From assembly GCA_030608985.1 (NCBI GenBank), contig JAUWDC010000048.1, positions 1 through 7,306 of the forward strand: 7,306 bases of DNA, read 5' to 3'. The notes beneath the pieces were generated by a model. That model searched no databases and was not told the origin of the DNA. It was given only the letters and a program-made list of their open reading frames with translations. The stretch's first letter is position 1. Each line of letters starts with the position of its first letter. Source of the DNA: Desulfobia sp. GTDB lineage: Bacteria; Desulfobacterota; Desulfobulbia; Desulfobulbales; SURF-16. Of the stretch, positions 5,543-7,306 are shown in pieces. The translations under genes were made by a program, and so were the position numbers.

Positions 5543-6763
5543 CTAGCCAGCTATCTCATTAATGCTTAGGATAACGGACAACATTGACACGACTATATAA
5601 CCTGCCACCAGGGCGATTGCCAAAATAAAACATGGCTCCACAAGGGCTATGAGCCTCTTTACCCGTGTTCGCAGCTCCTGGTCAAAATGATCGGCGATCT
5701 GCCCACACACCTCTCCTACGCGGCCGGACTCCTCTCCTATAGCCAGAAGGTCTACGGCAAGAGGTGGCAGCAAGCCTTCTCCCTTTAGTTTTTCTGAAAC
5801 CCGCTGTCCTTCCTTTAACGCCTCTGTCGCCCTGTTTAAAAGATTGCGGTACAGGTGATTCACGGCAATACCACTGCATATTCGAAGTGCTGTTGCCAGG
5901 TGTACACCGTTTTTTACCAAAACCTCCAGCGTACGGAAAATCCGTGTTGTTTCAAGGGCCTGAACAAAACCCGCAACACCAGGAAGCTTAACGGAGACCC
6001 GTTCCACCTTTTCCCTGCCGGCAGGGGTTTTCAAGTAATAGACGGCTCCTGCAATTGGAGCAGCAAACAATAGCAGGCAAATGATCAAATTTTCACTAAC
6101 AAAGCCGGCGACAACCATCATTATGGCAACATGGCCGGGAAGCTGCTGGCCCATACCCTCAAAAAGAATTTCGAAACGAGGTAAAATAGTCGTAATCAAA
6201 ATCAATATGGCAAGGATACCAACCATCAACAAAAAAAGGGGATATATCGAAGCTGAGATAATAAACTGCTTTAATTCCTGAAATGTTGACTGGTACTCCG
6301 AAATTTTCATAAGCATGGCGGGTAGAATACCCCCTTCTTCCCCGGCCTTAGCGATGTTAATATACATTGGCGAAAAATAAGGGTAGCCAGCGAGGGCCTG
6401 GGAAAAGGATTTCCCTTCTTTCAAGTCCCGCTCCAAGGACCAGGTAAACTGCTTAAAAGCCTCTTTTTGGCTGTTTTCTCTCATTGTCCTCAGAGCGGCA
6501 TCCAGAGACAGGCCGGCACTGAGCAGCAAGGATATCTGTTTTGTGAAAAAATCGATATCAGCCTTGGTTATTTTATTTTTCCCCAGCTGTAATACCGGCA
6601 GAGAAAATTGTTTTTTTCGATCTGACTTATGGGCTTTAATCTCTAAAGGCCGCAATCCCTGCAACATAAGATGTCTGGCAGCTGCTGCCTTGTCAGGCTC
6701 ATCAAGCACCCCTTCCTTGACACTGTTATCCGTATCCAGGGCTGTATATTCAAACATTGCCAT
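5543..6763 (-). CDS. gspF: GspF, T2SS inner-membrane platform protein
   Basis: This 406-residue polytopic inner-membrane protein is the usual length for GspF/PilC. It forms the platform core that couples GspE ATPase action to pseudopilin insertion. The N-terminus (MAMFEYTALD) matches the family pattern. There are two repeated cytoplasmic T2SSF domains, at about 70-195 and 275-397, each with the family signatures: KQISLLLSAGLSLDAAL and AKAGEEGG in the first, RTLEVLVKNGVHLATAL and IGEESGRVGE in the second. Three hydrophobic segments are seen at about 168-193, 222-244 and 371-397. The start at 6763 lies 6 nt after the gspE stop, with a rather distant AAGGA (6776-6780) upstream. A second ATG at 6757 would give the shorter MFEY start. 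Canonically gspG follows gspF; here gspH follows after 22 nt. Confidence 0.96.
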   Translation of the reverse strand: MAMFEYTALDTDNSVKEGVLDEPDKAAAARHLMLQGLRPLEIKAHKSDRKKQFSLPVLQLGKNKITKADIDFFTKQISLLLSAGLSLDAALRTMRENSQKEAFKQFTWSLERDLKEGKSFSQALAGYPYFSPMYINIAKAGEEGGILPAMLMKISEYQSTFQELKQFIISASIYPLFLLMVGILAILILITTILPRFEILFEGMGQQLPGHVAIMMVVAGFVSENLIICLLLFAAPIAGAVYYLKTPAGREKVERVSVKLPGVAGFVQALETTRIFRTLEVLVKNGVHLATALRICSGIAVNHLYRNLLNRATEALKEGQRVSEKLKGEGLLPPLAVDLLAIGEESGRVGEVCGQIADHFDQELRTRVKRLIALVEPCFILAIALVAGYIVVSMLSVILSINEIAG

Positions 6764-6769
6764 ATCAGG

Positions 6770-7306
6770 CTACAGTCCTTTTCCTACACGAATAACTTCG
6801 GCAAGAGTCGTTTTTCCGTCACGCACCTTATTCAAACCATCTTGAAACAGAGACTGGAAACCTTCCTTCTTGCCAATCTCTTTCAATTCTTCCTGTCCCA
6901 TTCCCTGGGAAACACCTCTACACATACTCTCGCTCATTGTGAGGAGTTCATATATGCCAATTCGACCGGTATATCCCATCCCGGAACAATCTTGACATCC
7001 CTCTCCTATATACATATCAAAATCTCCGCCATCCGGGATATAGCCAAGAGGTCCGGCAACATTGCCCAGAATCTTTCGACAGGAAGGACAGATACACCTT
7101 ACAAGCCGCTGGGCCAAGACCCCTCGCAGAGATGAGGATAGAAGAAAACGCTCAACTCCAATATCAATCATCCTGACCACAGCGGAATAGGAATCATTTG
7201 TGTGAAGCGTACTGAAAACAAGATGGCCCGTGAGTGAGGACTGAACAGCAATTTCGGCAGTGTCCAGATCGCGTATTTCCCCCACCATGATCACATCGGG
7301 ATCCTG
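6770..7306 (-). CDS. gspE: GspE, T2SS assembly ATPase (C-terminal part, 5' end outside window)
   Basis: This is the C-terminal 178 residues of the cytoplasmic hexameric ATPase that powers pseudopilus assembly. The frame is open to the window edge and begins with [13 protein letters not shown], the Walker B region of the GspE/PilB family. It is followed by the His box [12 protein letters not shown] at about residues 27-38 of the visible part. A four-cysteine zinc-binding module follows (CPSC at 73-76 and CQDC at 104-107), then [10 protein letters not shown]. This C-terminal metal-binding subdomain is typical of GspE and PilB and absent from PilT-type retraction ATPases. Walker A, the Asp box and the N-terminal GspL-binding domain lie beyond the right edge. 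The gene ends 6 nt before gspF. With gspF, L and M following on the same strand, GspE is a much better call than PilB. The Met codon at 7294 is internal and is not the start. Confidence 0.95.
   Translation of the reverse strand, partial: QDPDVIMVGEIRDLDTAEIAVQSSLTGHLVFSTLHTNDSYSAVVRMIDIGVERFLLSSSLRGVLAQRLVRCICPSCRKILGNVAGPLGYIPDGGDFDMYIGEGCQDCSGMGYTGRIGIYELLTMSESMCRGVSQGMGQEELKEIGKKEGFQSLFQDGLNKVRDGKTTLAEVIRVGKGL

Noticed and set aside
6770..7306. PilB/PilT pilus ATPase instead of GspE
   Set aside because: The Cys4 module excludes PilT, and the downstream gspF-H-J-I-K-L-M-C-D genes place it in a T2SS rather than a type IV pilus operon.

Overview
The window is the interior of one long minus-strand operon encoding a type II secretion system (T2SS, general secretory pathway). 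Everything is read from high to low coordinates. It begins inside gspE (cut by the right edge) and ends inside gspD (cut by the left edge). The organism is a diderm Gram-negative bacterium, because a secretin and T2SS inner-membrane platform genes are present. Base composition is moderate, with GC in the mid-40s by eye. The one-strand E-F...L-M-C-D layout would fit Desulfobacterota or a related lineage, but that placement is a low-confidence guess.

Layout in transcription order: gspE C-terminal part (7306-6770), gspF (6763-5543), gspH (5520-5032), a 184-bp palindromic MITE-like insertion (5031-4848), gspJ (4847-4323), gspI (4309-3998), gspK (3988-2999), gspL (3002-1854), gspM (1857-1291), a gspC-like gene (1273-512) and the gspD N-terminus (437-1). 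Genes are tightly packed, with ATGA stop/start overlaps at K-L and L-M. No internal promoter or terminator was seen, so the set is probably one polycistronic unit whose promoter lies beyond the right edge.

The parts fit one machine. GspE is the cytoplasmic ATPase. GspF, GspL and GspM form the inner-membrane platform. GspH, I, J and K are minor pseudopilins that build the pseudopilus tip. The GspC-like protein links the platform to the outer-membrane secretin GspD. The major pseudopilin gspG is missing from its usual place between gspF and gspH, and I and J are in swapped order.

The most notable points are: (1) a 184-bp element with 15-bp terminal inverted repeats and a 4-bp TCAT target duplication, whose removal recreates an exact gspH/gspJ ATGA overlap; (2) a 53-codon frame that runs through most of that element from the gspH stop; (3) a GspC-like protein with no PDZ domain but two Lys/Arg-rich segments; (4) a GspD with a lipobox, i.e. 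a probable liposecretin; (5) an in-frame 18-bp tandem repeat in gspK. Most of the system is a recognisable T2SS. The unfamiliar parts are the inserted element and the GspC architecture.
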